DNA of 64,000 nucleotides from Ancylostoma caninum (GCA_037903475.1 JBAJFG010000066.1:558001-622000); one strand, 5' to 3'; counted from the stretch's first letter, positions 1 through 12,830 are shown. Notes: a model not told the origin generated them from the letters alone. Numbers and translations are program-made.

Positions 1-3000
1 ACATTGGTAGATATTGTATTATATTTACACTAGTATAATACATAGCCACACGTCGTGCTGCTAACAAACGTTTGCCCTTTCTTTAGAACTTGTAGGAAAA
101 CTGGAAATATGTGAAAGAAGCTGGAGAAAGGTTCTGGAAATTGCCCCACGAAACGTTGCGCGTCAGCACGTCGACATTTCATTGTAAGAAACATGAGTAG
201 GATTACTATAATAACGAAATTCATGTTAGATGAAGAACAAAATTGTAGAAGCTTTGGTCGAAAGATTCGCTGCCATCCTACATCACCTGCCAATCTCGAA
301 TAGTCATCATCTGCTCAACTGATAAACCCTCTGACTAAACTGCTAGGCTTACGAACAATATGATCGATGCTAATGTGTACTCGGTCGTTCTCGCCCTTCC
401 GCTGGCGCTTCGAACAGCTCAAGAGATTTGCATATGGAAGACCGACAATTAGGGCGCATTCAGATGTCCTCGGAGAGCCGCGCGGCGCTTCTTGGCGTTG
501 GAGCGGCACACCTATAGCCAGCGAGTCGTAGAACGAAGAAAGTCGTTGGGCAATTATTTACAGACGGCGAAGTATCAGATATAAAGTTCTGAAGAGCGCT
601 GGCAAAAACATTTAGCCAAAAAAATAGATTTCTCCGTCTCGCATGACATCTGCGTTTCCTTACATTTCATACATTTGATTTTCCACGCTGGAGATCGCAA
701 ATGAACTACTTCCCCACCTCTAAAAAGGGTGTTTTGTGCAAGAAGAAAGGGAGAAAACTTCAGAGATACCATAACTTCCCCATAAGCGTCTGTGGATCCG
801 GAGTTCATAGGTGGTTATGGCGAGTGAATCGTGAAAGCTCTCGTGGCTTTAGCGGAGCGTAAAGCCACTCCCATGAAATGAGCTTTTTCTCTCAGAATTC
901 ATACTGAGCCCGTATCCAAGCGGAAATAAGCTTCTAAATCGGCGGATTGAGTGGATGACAGTCCTTAACGTCATGCGAAACTCATCGATGCCTTCCAAGA
1001 CTCCTTGGATACCTGACTACGGTAGAAATGTATGGAAAAATCACAATCTCTTCCTTTTCACATTTTTAGGGCGCAAAATCATTAATGAATAAGTAATCTG
1101 CAGAACCTTATACCAATTCTACTACTGCATAATTAACTTGACGCCGGAGCCTCTCGGCCATCCCGCCAATCCTTTTTACTTTCCCTTGAATACGTAGTAT
1201 GTACCCCGAACCTTCACCATACTACTGTGAAGAGGCGAAACAGGTGGAACACACCCAGAAATTTTTTCCTTATGCAAATGCAAGCAATGTGAGGACGAGG
1301 GTGAACGAAACAAGCAAAAAAGCATGAGGAAAACTCTAGAGCCACAAGTTGACAAGATGATTTTTTGGAAATAGAGTTATGTATAGTAACAATGGAAATC
1401 CATGTTTACGAAATTGAATAACATGAATATAGTATTAATGAATTGGATTTTTTGTGTATACCAGCAGGACTTTTTTCTTCCATCACCTCCCGGCATTTGT
1501 TTACACATGACATCAAAAATTTTCTCGTACCCGTTTGTTCAGGCGAGAATCGAATTCCTTGTTTGAGTGGGGTACATATAGCTGACATGCCCATTCTCGT
1601 GCCTCGATATGTGCCAAATCCACTGAATTACGCTTGAGAAAAACAAACAATGCTGTTGCTGAGCCAGAAACAAAGAGAATGGCTTGATTCCCGGAGTTCA
1701 GATAAACAAACTCTATACAGATACACAGAGAGTTTATGCAGTTTAGTGTAACAGCTTGTTAGAATAAAAAATGTTTCGAATGGCTCATGGAATTTTGCAT
1801 CATAAGGCAAGCAGTATAAAATCCTACAGGGAGAATCAGACAACTGTTTCCTGCTTCGAAACAGTCCAGTTCGAGAACCTTCGACACTCCCGTACAAGGT
1901 AAACCTCTACATCTAGATCCACTAGTGAACCCTCTTGATTTCCACAACACTGTTTCTTACACGAGGCTTTTTTGAGACTCAAATAGAGGCCAAAGACTCT
2001 TGGATAATCTCGTGCTCATAGCCCACAATTACTGCGAAGAGGAGCATTTGTCGGTAAATTCATGAATATTCAGCCGTTGCGTAATTTGCTCGACGAAGTA
2101 ATCTATGCGTATAAGAACAATCTCTTGAGAGCAACCAATGCTAAGGTAATACTAGGTGCGCACATGGATCCGGAATAGATGAATGATCTGTATGTACATT
2201 TGCCAGAGTGTGACACTACACGAGCGGTACTTCACACTTCAAAACCCAGTGACGGTAGTGAAAGGAGCACAAGTGACGTCAGCGCACGTGCCTGCAGAAA
2301 AGCCATGCTATCCATCCTCCCCCGATATTTAGGTGGACTTGTCAAGAGGAATACGAAGGTAGAAGGGCAACAGAACTACTTAGGTAGATGTTCCGAACTT
2401 TTGAGAACCATGATGACCGCCTTTTTCCCACGGTATAACACAAATGCGTCCACCTTTCAGCAGCTCCAATTCATTAGGCTTGATTCAACATTCTAACTCT
2501 GGCTGTTTTCTTCTACTCGTATGTATCCGTCATTGAACTGAATCAAGAATAGCAAACACTGACAATCTGCAGGATCACCATGACCGCTATCCAAACCTCT
2601 GTCAGACTTGCAAGTCACAAAAAAGCGAAGCTTAGTACAACATGAGTACACAAAGAAAAAGGCAGGGTGTGGTCATTGAGCATCTCTTTTTCTGTAACGG
2701 GTTTCATAAATGTTCTCGAAGAGACAAGATGTTACCTGCAATCCCAAATGAGCGTATCCTTTCAGAAATGGTTACACCTCCACCTAGTGACTCGCCTCCC
2801 TGTGAGCGGTAATAATTAATGGTAAAGATAGCAAGATATACCACATCTAACCGGGAAAACGCTTCAAACCTTGGATGAATGAGAAGCTCGGGACCTTCTT
2901 GGGAACGTCCATGAATCTCGCCACCGGTTCAGACTCCCGAACGAATTACGATTGGCAGCTTTGATGCTCGCGTATCATCATATTATGCATAATTACACAG

Positions 3001-3633
3001 AGAGACATAAATGAAGGGGTTCACACCCGTAGTTTGAAGGTGACCTACATGGTTAGTAATACGTTCGTAAGTTGTTATGAATCACCACAATCTCCAGCCG
3101 TCAAGGCTCACACAGTGCCCTGCATAAATCCGCCAGAACCCATGTTTTCGTCACCACCAGAAATTGCTAAGACGTAATCGTAATAGAATTGTTGGTTCCG
3201 CTATGGATCGCGTCAACAAAGGTGCAGTTGTCCCCCAGGGATCAACGCACGTCACCGGCAATTCTTTTGGATTTTTGCTTTTTTCTAAGCGATTATTGGT
3301 TCGGACACTGCTCTGGAACCCTCCTTCAAGAGGTAGCAACAGAATTTTCTTGTTCCACATGCTGAGAACAAAACAGCTCCCCTTTTTAGAGCGACTACCC
3401 TTGAGGTCCAGAAATTCACCAAAGCTAAGTGGTCTCGTAGAAAAAGCTGTGAGCTGTCCTTTCAAGGCCAATGCGTCAAAAAAGGTAAATATTTTGCAGG
3501 CGTTTCTCGTGTGCTCGTCGTGGCTGTTGAAGGCGCGCGACCTCTTGTCAGAGGAAATAACTGCGAATCGCTCGTCGAGGCACTTCTCGACTCGAGTGTA
3601 CTGCCCACACTCGGCCTCCACTCTCCGCTTTCG
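1..3633. other. No supported gene
   Basis: I see no domain, no transposase trace and no inverted termini in this stretch. One minus-strand frame (30-293) contains a hydrophobic signal-like start (Met at about 224), but there is no supporting exon or similarity, so it is only noted. A plus-strand frame at 2179-2496 is of chance length. Confidence 0.5.
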
Positions 3634-3865
3634 CCTCGTCCTCCTCGCCTTCTGATCGATATGTGTCGCACCCGTGTTCCTATAGAATTCATAATGCTTA
3701 CGCATGATTATGGGCTCTTTTCGCTGCGTGATAAATTGCTGCGCCGACGGGCGACGGGGCGAAAGTGACCGACGGACGGACGGCTCGAGAAGCGGCACGA
3801 TAGTCGCCAATGAGCTGTGATAATTGCCTGCGTAATCGCTGAGGACAGCGGAAATGCAATTGGTT
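3634..3865 (-). repeat. Left arm of a 232-bp inverted repeat
   Basis: This stretch is the reverse complement of 5423-5655. The two arms differ by a few substitutions (a cluster near 3775-3783) and one extra C in the right copy, so identity is about 98%. The arm runs from the innermost TTGGTT side (3860-3865) to the outer GCGAGGAGGACGAGG (3634-3648, read on the minus strand), after which the two flanks become unrelated. No target-site duplication is visible at the outer ends. The high identity implies recent origin, gene conversion between arms, or an assembly artefact. Confidence 0.85.
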
Positions 3866-5422
3866 ACAGCCGGTCACAGAGATTAGGAGCTAAATGAGCA
3901 GCAGAGCAACTGCAGAGAGCACTTGGAACTGCGAATGAAGCGACTGCGGAGTCTGAGGTCAGAAGGACATGAGGAAATGCCTCAATCATTGCGGGAGCGG
4001 ATGGAAAGAAAGGAGGTGGGAAGAATCCAGGAAAAGACTCCTTTTCAACTCATACAGAAACAGGAACTGAGTGCAGCCCCTCGTCTTTTTGGCGAGAAAA
4101 GGACCCCAGGGGCATTTTCTCGCGATGGACACAAAAACAAAAATGGCTTCTTTGACAAATTCTGTTCCTACGACGCCACAAAGTGATGAATATTCCACAA
4201 CAACACGCGCTCGCAAAGCGGATCATGATCTGCTGGCGCGGAGAGCACGCGAAGTCGCCAGGAAAAGCCGAGCAAGGTGGCGCGCAACCGGACACTTGCT
4301 CAGCACTCATTAATATGAGAACAGGGGCAGGTGGGCAAACAACGTGCGAAATTAACGGCTCCAGGGGTTCCACGGATTCGGAACTCCGTGGAGGCACAGC
4401 CGAACGCGTCGTCGTAAGGGCTACAGTCCTTTTCGGAGCGACAACCATCGAGCAAAGACTCAGCAACATAGCTGGGAAGAAAAATTGAGCAGCGAAATGA
4501 CGAGTGTGATGAGTTCGTGGACAGCTGCGAAAAAGTGCGCATAGACTAGAGGGAGTAGGGAGTTTGCTGGCTTGTTAGCGCATGATTTGCCCCGCGGGAC
4601 GTCCTCTCGGCTTCATTGTTTTTTCACTGCGAACATCATTCGGCAAATGACCCATGCGTGGCTCATTTCCACCGGGAATACGCGCGCGATAAAACAGCGC
4701 GGTCCTTCGACGCACGCGCGCATCCAGGCATGAAGCGAGGAACGGACCGTACACTTACTTGCTCATGTCGACGGCGAGGACGGCTCCCTTGCACTACAGC
4801 ATCACAGCAGAAGAGACAGCTCCGACGACGACAGCATCAAGTTGTGGATATTGATCATCAGGGTCGCGGGCGGCAGTCGCGTGCGACGGATTAGAAAAGG
4901 TGTCCTGAGGCTCGCGCGATTAGAGCACAATCAGGGGCGGGCCGGCCTCGGGCGACACGTTGAGTGTTGAGGCGCGGACGGGCGGCCGAACCCACAAGGG
5001 CCGCGCGATACGGAGCGGAACAGCGACGCCGAGGCGTTCGTTAGCGGCCCTTAGCGCCGTCTGACTCAGTCCTCTGAGGACCGAGGACTCTCGATTCCAT
5101 CAGCTGCAGGAAATTTTCAAAAAATCCCGGCAACGTGATTTCTTTTTCTCACAACTAGATTAGGGGTCGTAACAATAAGTAAAAGTAAAATATTAAAACA
5201 ATAAACAAAATATTTAACAAAACTTATTCTAGTGATCTTATTATTATGGAGAACATCTGAAGTAGTCGCTTTTGCGTCAAAGAAGTCAAATAAACTCGAT
5301 ATACGATCCTCGAAAAAGTCAGTGCGACGAGTGCCGCGACATTATCCTGTTTTCTCCTTAAAAAGTCCATTGTCAAAACAAAAAGAGCAAGTGGAAAATC
5401 CAGGAGAATTGTACTTTGTTGC
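3866..5422. other. GC- and CpG-rich spacer between inverted repeat arms
   Basis: The 1.56-kb spacer is visibly richer in G+C and CpG than the rest of the window, most strongly at 4650-5080. The low stop-codon density of this composition explains the many overlapping open frames here. I recognise no protein in any frame. It could be a CpG-rich promoter or first-exon region, the core of an unknown foldback element, or foreign DNA. Confidence 0.4.
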
Positions 5423-5655
5423 AACCAATTGCATTTCCGCTGTCCTCAGCGATTACGCAGGCAATTATCACAGCTCATTGGCGACTATCGTGCCGCTTCT
5501 CGAGCCCTCAGTCCGTCGGTCACTTTCGCCCCCGTCGCCCGTCGGCGCAGCAATTTATCACGCAGCGAAAAGAGCCCATAATCATGCGTAAGCATTATGA
5601 ATTCTATAGGAACACGGGTGCGACACATATCGATCAGAAGGCGAGGAGGACGAGG
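5423..5655 (+). repeat. Right arm of the 232-bp inverted repeat
   Basis: Plus-strand copy of the arm at 3634-3865. It starts AACCAATTGCATTTCCGC and ends GCGAGGAGGACGAGG. Both arms translate to the same peptide in one frame, but that follows from the DNA identity and is not independent evidence of coding. Confidence 0.85.
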
Positions 5656-6632
5656 TGTCCCATCACAGCAAACCCTATAATGATTTCTCGAAAATAATCC
5701 ACTCGTACGGATGCATGTATGTTGTACGTATGTACGTATACACGCTTATGGAGGATGAGCCGCGCCGATTTTCGCAACGCTTACCCCTTCTGGATGTCGT
5801 TATTTCTAATCTGTGAATCTTTTCTATATTGTGTCTAATAAATCATACTGAAGATGGTGAAGTAATAAACAAAAACATATATACTGAATTTCCTGATAAT
5901 ATGGAAGAATTGTCATGAAAAAATTGCAAAGTTGGACGAAATCAGAACGACTGCTCCATTGAAACGACCTCATCTCACCGAAAAAAAAGCTCACGAGCGA
6001 CGATTGGTTGTTCACTTCCTCTTTCATAGTAAGGAAAAAACGAATGCTCTGGCGATTTAAACGTTTTGCGTTTTCGATCGCATCAAACTCTCCATTATTC
6101 TCTTGAGCGTGGACTAATCGTTCACTGAGGATGGACTTATTGTGGGACACTCGCTGCATTGTGGACAGGTGAAAAAAAAAGCCTTCTGAAAAGTCCATTC
6201 TGATAGCAGAAGAGGTTCTTAGGAGTGAAAAGGGTGAAAATCAAAAGGAAAGAAAAGGCAGAAGACGGGCAAGGATTTAGGATGTAACACTCAGAGGTGA
6301 CAATACACCGAAATAAATTTCAGATCACTACCAGGCATGTGCAGAAGTTAAATTTCAAGTCCCGTAAAACGTAAAACGGAAAGCCAAAAATGGGCATAAA
6401 AAGGAAAGCGTAAAACGGAAAATACTGCCCAAGCATAGGTTCGTGACCAAAAGTCATCTTCTATATTGGATCTTCTAGGTATCTTCTCCATGAGCATAAG
6501 TGGTGACTCTTACAAATAACTAACTTCAGGTCTACTCTACTGATGGAGCTTACTTCGAAAGCCTAGAGTATAGGTAGATCGAGGAGTATGTATTTATAAT
6601 TCACCCGGTTACGAGAGATTATCAGAGTTATA
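5656..6632. other. No gene; contains a CGTAAAAC-type repeat
   Basis: No supported coding region. At 6361-6418 there is a CGTAAAACGTAAAACGGAAAGCC block that resembles blocks at about 9075-9110 and 12986-13020, suggesting a dispersed repeat family. Confidence 0.4.
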
Positions 6633-6888
6633 CGAGGGCTGTTTGAAAAGTTTCCGGAATCACCATGAAGGAGTTGTTGTTTTTCAAAAATTTCAATACA
6701 ATCCTGCTCGAAACTCCTTCAAATGAATTGATTGTGAATTTCAGTTCGATCTGACAAAGTCTCTGTTTTTGACAAGGGGTCAAGTCACGTAGTTGTGACT
6801 GCGCTCAGCTACACAGAGATGCTGAATCTAAGTGGTCATTAACTTTTCCTAACTGGAGGAGAAAACCGCAAGTCCACCAAACACCACT

Positions 6889-7740
6889 TTGATGTTGACT
6901 CTGGAAGATCATCCCCTTCATTTTTCAGCCATAGTTCTGAGTTCTGAAAACCAAGCGCAAACGAACAGTAAGCCATGTGCAAAATGTAAAGAAACGGTGA
7001 CCACACCAGAAAAAGTTAATGAAATCGTTGACAAGGGTATGACAGAAAGGATACAAATGCGTGCTGAATAAGGAAGCCTAGCGCTCCTATTTTGAGCAGT
7101 TAGATCATATTTTACCTCAAAAACTAATTTTAAAAATCTTTGCAAAAATGGGTGCTGCATTTGCTCAATCCTGAACAGAAACGCAATCCAACATGAAAAG
7201 CAGAGAATTATTTCGAATGGTTGAATTGGATTTCAAATCAAAACTGTGATCCATGTTGACGAACAGATTAAGCGCTACACTTTAGATACTAAAGATGCTA
7301 TGAAAACAGTAGGGTAGACGCGAATAATGGATTCTGACGAAGAAAGTATCCTTCACTGAGTTGAAATGGTGACGTCATCTATTTCTGGGTGTTCCACAGG
7401 ATTCATGGAAAAGCCATCAGAACCGAATATTAGCCGAAATTTTTAGAAGCTCTAGCTGTGGCAACCCGAGCGACACGTGCGGATTTGAACAGAAAAAAGA
7501 ATGGTTCCTCCATATCAGCATGACCGCTCAAGAAGGTGTTATGGCTCATCAAAAAACTCGTAATAACGAAATCCAGAATTTCACCTCACCCAGTGATATT
7601 TTTACATTGGTTTCCTCGTGCCTGTACCTCTCTTAGAACCTTTACATCTTCCCGTCAAGAACAAGATTCCCATCAAGAGACGAGTCAAACGTGGCATTAT
7701 CCGGTTATTGTGAGTACTTCAGGGAAATTTATTCTTTAAT
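6889..7740 (+). pseudogene. Mariner transposase pseudogene
   Basis: Plus-strand reading in shifting frames gives fragments resembling mariner transposase. The clearest is SRELFRMVELD at about 7200-7235, matching the segment before the first catalytic Asp in mariners (family knowledge recalled, not searched). C-terminal-like fragments follow around 7610-7720. There are several frameshifts and stops and no complete DDD triad can be read. Its position inside matching terminal repeats supports the assignment. Confidence 0.6.
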
Positions 7741-7878
7741 TATATTATTTATTATTAATAAATAATATTAATAAATAAATATAATAATATATAATTAATA
7801 AATAATTGATATAATAATTAATAAATAAATAATATTAATAAATATTTATATTTTATTATTAATAAATTAATTTAACAG
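7735..7878. repeat. AT-rich low-complexity tract
   Basis: Irregular tandem array of TAATAAATAAT-like units, almost pure A/T, lying between the mariner coding remnant and the nested inverted-repeat element. Confidence 0.9.
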
Positions 7879-7912
7879 ATAGAGAATGAAAAATCAAAAA
7901 CAGACGGGACTA

Positions 7913-8222
7913 TGTATAGTGGAGTCGTTTTGACAGTGCGTTGTCCGCGGCAGCGGCCTTGCTGGCATTGGGGCACGCGGTGCGGTCGGTCAAACAGTTG
8001 ATCCACGATGGATCCGGCTTCTTTGACGGGTTTTATCGTCTGTTCCCTTCTTCATTTGTTCTTAGAGCTGAGGAAGAACAACATAAGAGGAAACAAGCGA
8101 TAAAACTGTTCAAAGATACCAGATCAATCATAGGTAAATTTTTTGACCGACCGCGCTGCGTGCTCCAATGCCAGGGAGCCGCTGTCGCGGAAAACGCACT
8201 GTCAGAACGACTCCACTATATG
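7913..8222. mobile_element. 310-bp TA-flanked inverted-repeat MITE
   Basis: The termini are about 80 bp long: the left begins TGTATAGTGGAGTCGTTTTG, and the minus strand of the right end begins CATATAGTGGAGTCGTTCTG. The arms stay similar through a GC-rich block ending GCGGTCGGTCAAA. TA lies at both edges (7911-7912 and 8223-8224). There is no coding capacity, so this is a non-autonomous element, inserted inside the older mariner. Confidence 0.85.
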
Positions 8223-8309
8223 TACTTGCGTTGAGCTTCGAGGGATTGAGTGCAGTAAATTTGTTTGGTTTTTATTGTCATTCCGGAAACTTTTCAAACC
8301 GCCCTCGTA

Positions 8310-9259
8310 AAATCAATAAGCATATTTCCTACTAAATGTATAAGTAGACGAGAGGCTGTGAAGTGCGAAAAGTGCGACTTCTTTGCTTCACTTTGGAGCA
8401 GACCTATTCTGCAAAAATTCAGACAAAAGGGCAACTATGGCAGCTAATACGTTTGGAATCGGAGAAGGATCACGTGATTCAGAAAGGATCCCGTTGGTGT
8501 GAGTTGGCGAAGGAGGAAGGAGAAGAACGGCATATGGGGAACTTGGTACACAAGCACTTCAGGCGTTGCGCATGACATCGGACGCCAACGGCACTATTGT
8601 GGAGCAGGGGATCATCGTCCGATTAAAACACTGACAATTACGATGTAGCCTTATGCTTTTGACGTTGAACGAAAGCCTACGTCATGCGTTGCTTCGCAAG
8701 AATGTTCGATGCTTGTACCATGGCACGCCAGTTTCATGGAGATTTCATAGGAGTTCACCTCACATTTCTGTGGAACCTCGTGTTTCTCTAAGAATTTCGA
8801 GGAAAGCAGGGCACTTGTATGGTATATTTGGAGCAATGGTGAAGACCAGCAACATCGCGGCGGGACGTTTACGCTGCAGCTGAGACAAAAAATCCAAACA
8901 AAATGGTTCAAAATTTCGTAAATGGCGTTTGGACGTCAATTTTGGCGCCATTGTTGTGAAATCATGTACTATGCACATCCAAACACATGGACCCTTTTCA
9001 GAATAGGGAAATACGCCGAAAAACGATCCCTCTCCCTCCATAACATTCCGAGATTTACCGTTCTCCGGGCCAAAAACGCGCAAAACGTAAAACATAGAAC
9101 GGAAGGCCAAAGCTTCCCGCCTTCTGTATATTCTCTCCTCCCCAACTTCATTCCGGCTCCTCTCGTCTCGTCCGTTTGACAAAAGCTTTTACTGGCTCTC
9201 TGCTTTGCCTTGCTTATAACATTCGTCCTAAGGATCTTCTTACAGTTAATCATATCTTT
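8310..9259. other. No supported gene
   Basis: Only chance-length open frames. Near 9075-9110 there is a CGTAAAAC-like repeat block related to those at 6361 and 12986. Confidence 0.4.
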
Positions 9260-9741
9260 CCATGTCCAGGCACCTTGGAAGTGATGTGCGGAGGGGACTG
9301 AAAGTGGTGACTTTCACCAGCCGAGGTACGCATGGAATTCAGGCCTTTCGCCTTAGTGTCCTTTTCATCGCTCGAAAGTGAGCCTCACCCTAGTCAGAGC
9401 CTCACACCATCGTTGTCTTGGTCATGGGCAATGCAGAGTTCGTTGGGGGTCCTGTTCGGCCTTAACTACATATGTCTCGGTGGTGCAAGCTCCGGAAGCA
9501 GTTAGCCTAGTGGACTTGATTAGTGTTTAAGAGAGGGCATCATGATAGTTGGAGGAGCAACACATTCCAAGTTTTGGTTCAAAAAGTGTTGTTTGTGCTT
9601 TGTGCGTGTCCTATCAAAGTGTTTCAGTTTCTTTTAACCGGTTTTGCTTGATTGGTTTCGCTTGCCACAGAATTACTTTTTTGTATAAGGAACACCAAGA
9701 GTGTATCTACAAATAAATAAATAAATTAAATAAATAAACTG
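9260..9741 (+). other. Possible 3' tail of a non-LTR retrotransposon
   Basis: The sequence runs into a terminal (AAAT)n-type microsatellite at about 9711-9740 after GTGTATCTAC, as expected for an RTE-like 3' end. No reverse transcriptase coding is recognisable upstream, so the call rests only on the tail and is weak. Confidence 0.3.
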
Positions 9742-10288
9742 TGAACAGATTCATATCATCAACTTCTTATTTTTCATTCTTTACACAGAGAACAGGGTCA
9801 TTTTCTCTGGAATTCGGCAGCCAAGGTGTTCTACCAACTTCTCTACCGCAGTAGAAGGAATGGTATGCAAGCATCTGAAAGGATGTGTTCAGCAGTTTAC
9901 CGCACTTGACTGTTTCAAAGAGTTCTAATCTTACGTTTTATTCATGTTTTTAACGGATAATATCTACTATTCCACGTAGTAACATCGTGTACAAAGACCT
10001 AAGATCTGGCGCTGAAGTGTTATCAGTGTCACTGCTTCCAACAAAGACCATCAATACAAACTTCAACGTAGTCTAGAAAGTTGAAAAGAGCGTAAATTTC
10101 AGCATTCGGGGTGGCACTGCACAACCATTTGTCTACCTTGTATAAGAAGCTGTGTTTTACTGTGCCACGACTATGAGAGATCCGTCACTCCGCTTTCAAG
10201 CTACTCGTCAGACAAAGATGTCAGGACATGCGGAGGACGATGGCCCTCATTTCTTAAGGAAGTCCATTGGTCATGCAGTGACCGCCTG

Positions 10289-10440
10289 CTTCGGGTTATG
10301 CGGAGGAGGTAGTCGAGGGGTGCGATCTAAGCCCGAAAAACCACCGGGACTTGCGGAGGATGTATTCGGGGGGTGCGACAAACTTTGATAAAAGTCTCGG
10401 ATGGATGCGGAGGAACATGGCAGGTAATCCGAGAACCCCC
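10289..10440. repeat. GC-rich dispersed repeat with GGGACTTGCGGAGGA
   Basis: This block carries GGGACTTGCGGAGGA and related TGCGGAGGA words several times, alternating with GGGGTGCGA. The same words recur at 13482-13560. The family is unknown to me. Confidence 0.5.
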
Positions 10441-10754
10441 CGAGGTCAGACGTCACGGAGCTGTGAGTTCTGCCTATTTTCCCACTATTTGTTGCCCTGC
10501 ACTCCATTCTTCTCCTATAATAACGTATAATACGCTTTTTATAGTCATAATTACTCTGGAATTCTCTCTTATGGTAATGTTTGTTGAGTTTCTTATTGTC
10601 ATATTCACTGCAAAAACGGCATTCATTGTTTAGTTCTCTAAAGTGTCTCTTTTACAATTTGAGCGGACTTCCTACTCATAAAAACATCTATTTTGGTTCC
10701 TGCCACAGAATTTAGCGCTTTTAACACTGTGTGTCCTAACAGCAACAAAGTCTT

Positions 10755-10825
10755 ACCTCAGAAATCGTTTTTGAGATTTTTATGGTGAGAAAGTCAATGT
10801 GAGCTGGCGTGAACGATGGTATACA
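10755..10825 (+). repeat. Solo arm of a palindromic repeat family
   Basis: Contains ATCGTTTTTGAGATTT followed by a GGTATACAT block, matching the ends of the palindromic element at 36384-37033. No second arm is visible nearby, so this is a fragment or diverged half. Confidence 0.5.
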
Positions 10826-11381
10826 TAACAGACCTCAAAAAGTGTGACCATGTTTTTAAGGGTCTACTGCTGAATCACCACTTCCTTATGTTGCTTGGAG
10901 AAATGAAGGGTCAACACCAGAACTGACTCAAACCTCAGTTGAGTTGAGTCCACTGTTGCCTATACGGACTCCAGGCCTCGCTGTTTCCGCACCAGGCTAT
11001 GGGTTACGCCTGATCAGATTACAGATGTGAACTGTAGCCTGACCAGGAAGCCAGTGTTGCTTGAGGAAATCGAGAGCTGAAGCTTTCTAATACTTTTCTA
11101 TAACGTCAAAAATTGTGCACTTTTGCAATCAGAAAGATTTTCTCTATATTAACGTACAAATCGAAACCTGCCGCAAGTATGCACCACTGGGGGAATACCC
11201 TTAGTGGTACTGTTGTTTAGTCTTCGAGGCCATAGATATGCCATAAGGTGGCTAAGCCCACGAAACCAGCGTGGAGTTGCTCGTCTCTGCGATTTTTCAA
11301 GATAGATTTCCATGGGTTTCATGAGACATTACATCGTATGGGATCATACCATTTGAAATTGGGTGGACGTTTCATGCATAT

Positions 11382-12830
11382 AATCATAGGTGCGATAGTC
11401 CGAACCAAGGCTCAGATCCCTTTCACTTTGGGAGGGGACCAATAGACCCCCTTCACCAAACTAGTTACAGAAGACAAGGAAGTGAAAAAATTAAAAGTTT
11501 AGTAAAGTGAAACTGAACAAATTCAATGATAGAGGATCGATCCTATTGCTGTCCATGTGAATAAAGGAGTCAGGAATCGGAATGACGTTAGTGTTGAATG
11601 GAGCGCGCAATGTGACCATTGCCGCAGACAGGGAAAATGACGAGCGAATTTCTTTGTGAAGGATGAAGAATTAGATATGAGTGAAGGGTATCTAATTGAA
11701 GCTTAAACCTAGTGGAGTTTACATGTTGGAAGTGGGAAGCGATAGATAGCATGTTTGCGGAGAAATTTTTGAAAACATAAGGGTATGAAAAACATAGCAT
11801 GTATGTTTCTAAGATCATTATGGAAAAGTTCGTGAACTAACCGGAAAGAGGATAGTCCTCCACAATTTGCAAAGATTTTCTCTTCATTTTCGTGTATGAG
11901 TTGTGATAGTTAGTGTAAGATGAGCAGGCAAAAAAAGTGGTACCAACAGGACGGTCGAAAACTCTACAAATTAGGTGTTTTTCAAAGGATTTCGTCTTGT
12001 GTTTCCGAGAAAGTGGTAAGTATTTACTTGTATACATACTAGAAAGGATGCGCTTTCCGCCCATATACAAATATATTGGGGAAACCCTTCTCTGGTTGAA
12101 AAATAGGGTGGGTGAGCCGAAACAACGGGCATTCTCGGGCCCGTTGTTAGACAAATGGCGAGATAGTGCGATGAGGGAAGAGAGGCGCGCGCATGGGGTG
12201 AGAATGGCTTCAGAAACATTCTCACCCCCCTTCACAGAAAAAGACACACAACCACATGAAACGAGATGTGGTTTATCAGTTAGGGGATTGGAGGAGGAGA
12301 ACATAGATACCCTTCACTCCTAGGTTTCATTCCCGAATAAAGCTGTAATAAGCAAAAATAGCTCAAAAGCAGGTGTAATTCCAGTGTCAAATTTTTGTAT
12401 GTAGGAGAGAAGAAATGTTGTGCAGTTGTGTATGTGTGAGTGGACCATATGATGAAGGTGTGCTGAGGACTATCTTCATTCATGTAATCAATGGCTGTTT
12501 CCTCATTTGAAAGCAGTATCCTAGAGCATCCGCAGCACGATAGCGATGACTCGTCGCTATCGTACGGTTTCATGAAACTGTTGAACGGTGTGTTTGCAGA
12601 AATATATTGCAAGATTTGCTCAGTTTCCATGGCAATTGAAGACATGTTGGGTATTACATCAATGGATAAGGCATTGACACTTACTTACCCATACCACAAC
12701 TCTTACTAAAAGGAAGCAGAAAGGCCCTCCCCCCAGGTCGACACCCTTCACTTTTTGCCCGGTAACCCCCTTCACTTTGGCAGGGGCGTTCTCACCCCTA
12801 TCGCACCTATGCATATAATGCACATTTCCT
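11382..12830. other. Possible inverted-repeat element with CCCTTCAC motifs
   Basis: ATAGGTGCGATAG at about 11393-11401 reappears inverted at about 12808-12820 next to similar TGCATATAAT sequence. Between and around these points CCCTTCAC or its complement occurs repeatedly (about 11450, 11683, 12231, 12310, 12749, 12771). This could be a DNA transposon with subterminal motifs. A minus-strand frame of 155 codons at 11837-12304 has no recognisable domain. No target-site duplication was found. Confidence 0.3.

Larger units (their letters stand above)
6633..8307 (+). mobile_element. Decayed mariner element with nested insertions
   Basis: The left end reads TA then CGAGGGCTGTTTGAAAAGTT, and the right end is its inverted near-copy (CGAGGGCGGTTTGAAAAGTT on the minus strand) followed by TA at 8308-8309. 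Both ends continue into TTCCGGAAT. The total is 1,675 bp, but it contains an AT-rich expansion (about 7735-7878) and a TA-flanked 310-bp inverted-repeat element (7913-8222). Removing both leaves about 1.2 kb, the normal mariner size. The interior carries broken mariner-like peptide matches in the plus orientation. The element is inactive. Confidence 0.8.

Noticed and set aside
3151..3810. 219-codon minus-strand open frame
   Set aside because: It lies in GC-rich sequence with few stops and overlaps the inverted repeat arm; no domain is recognisable, opposing frames are equally long, and the repeat explains the matching peptide at 5423-5655.
11837..12304. 155-codon minus-strand open frame
   Set aside because: No domain, no splice or start support, and a 128-codon frame overlaps on the other strand.
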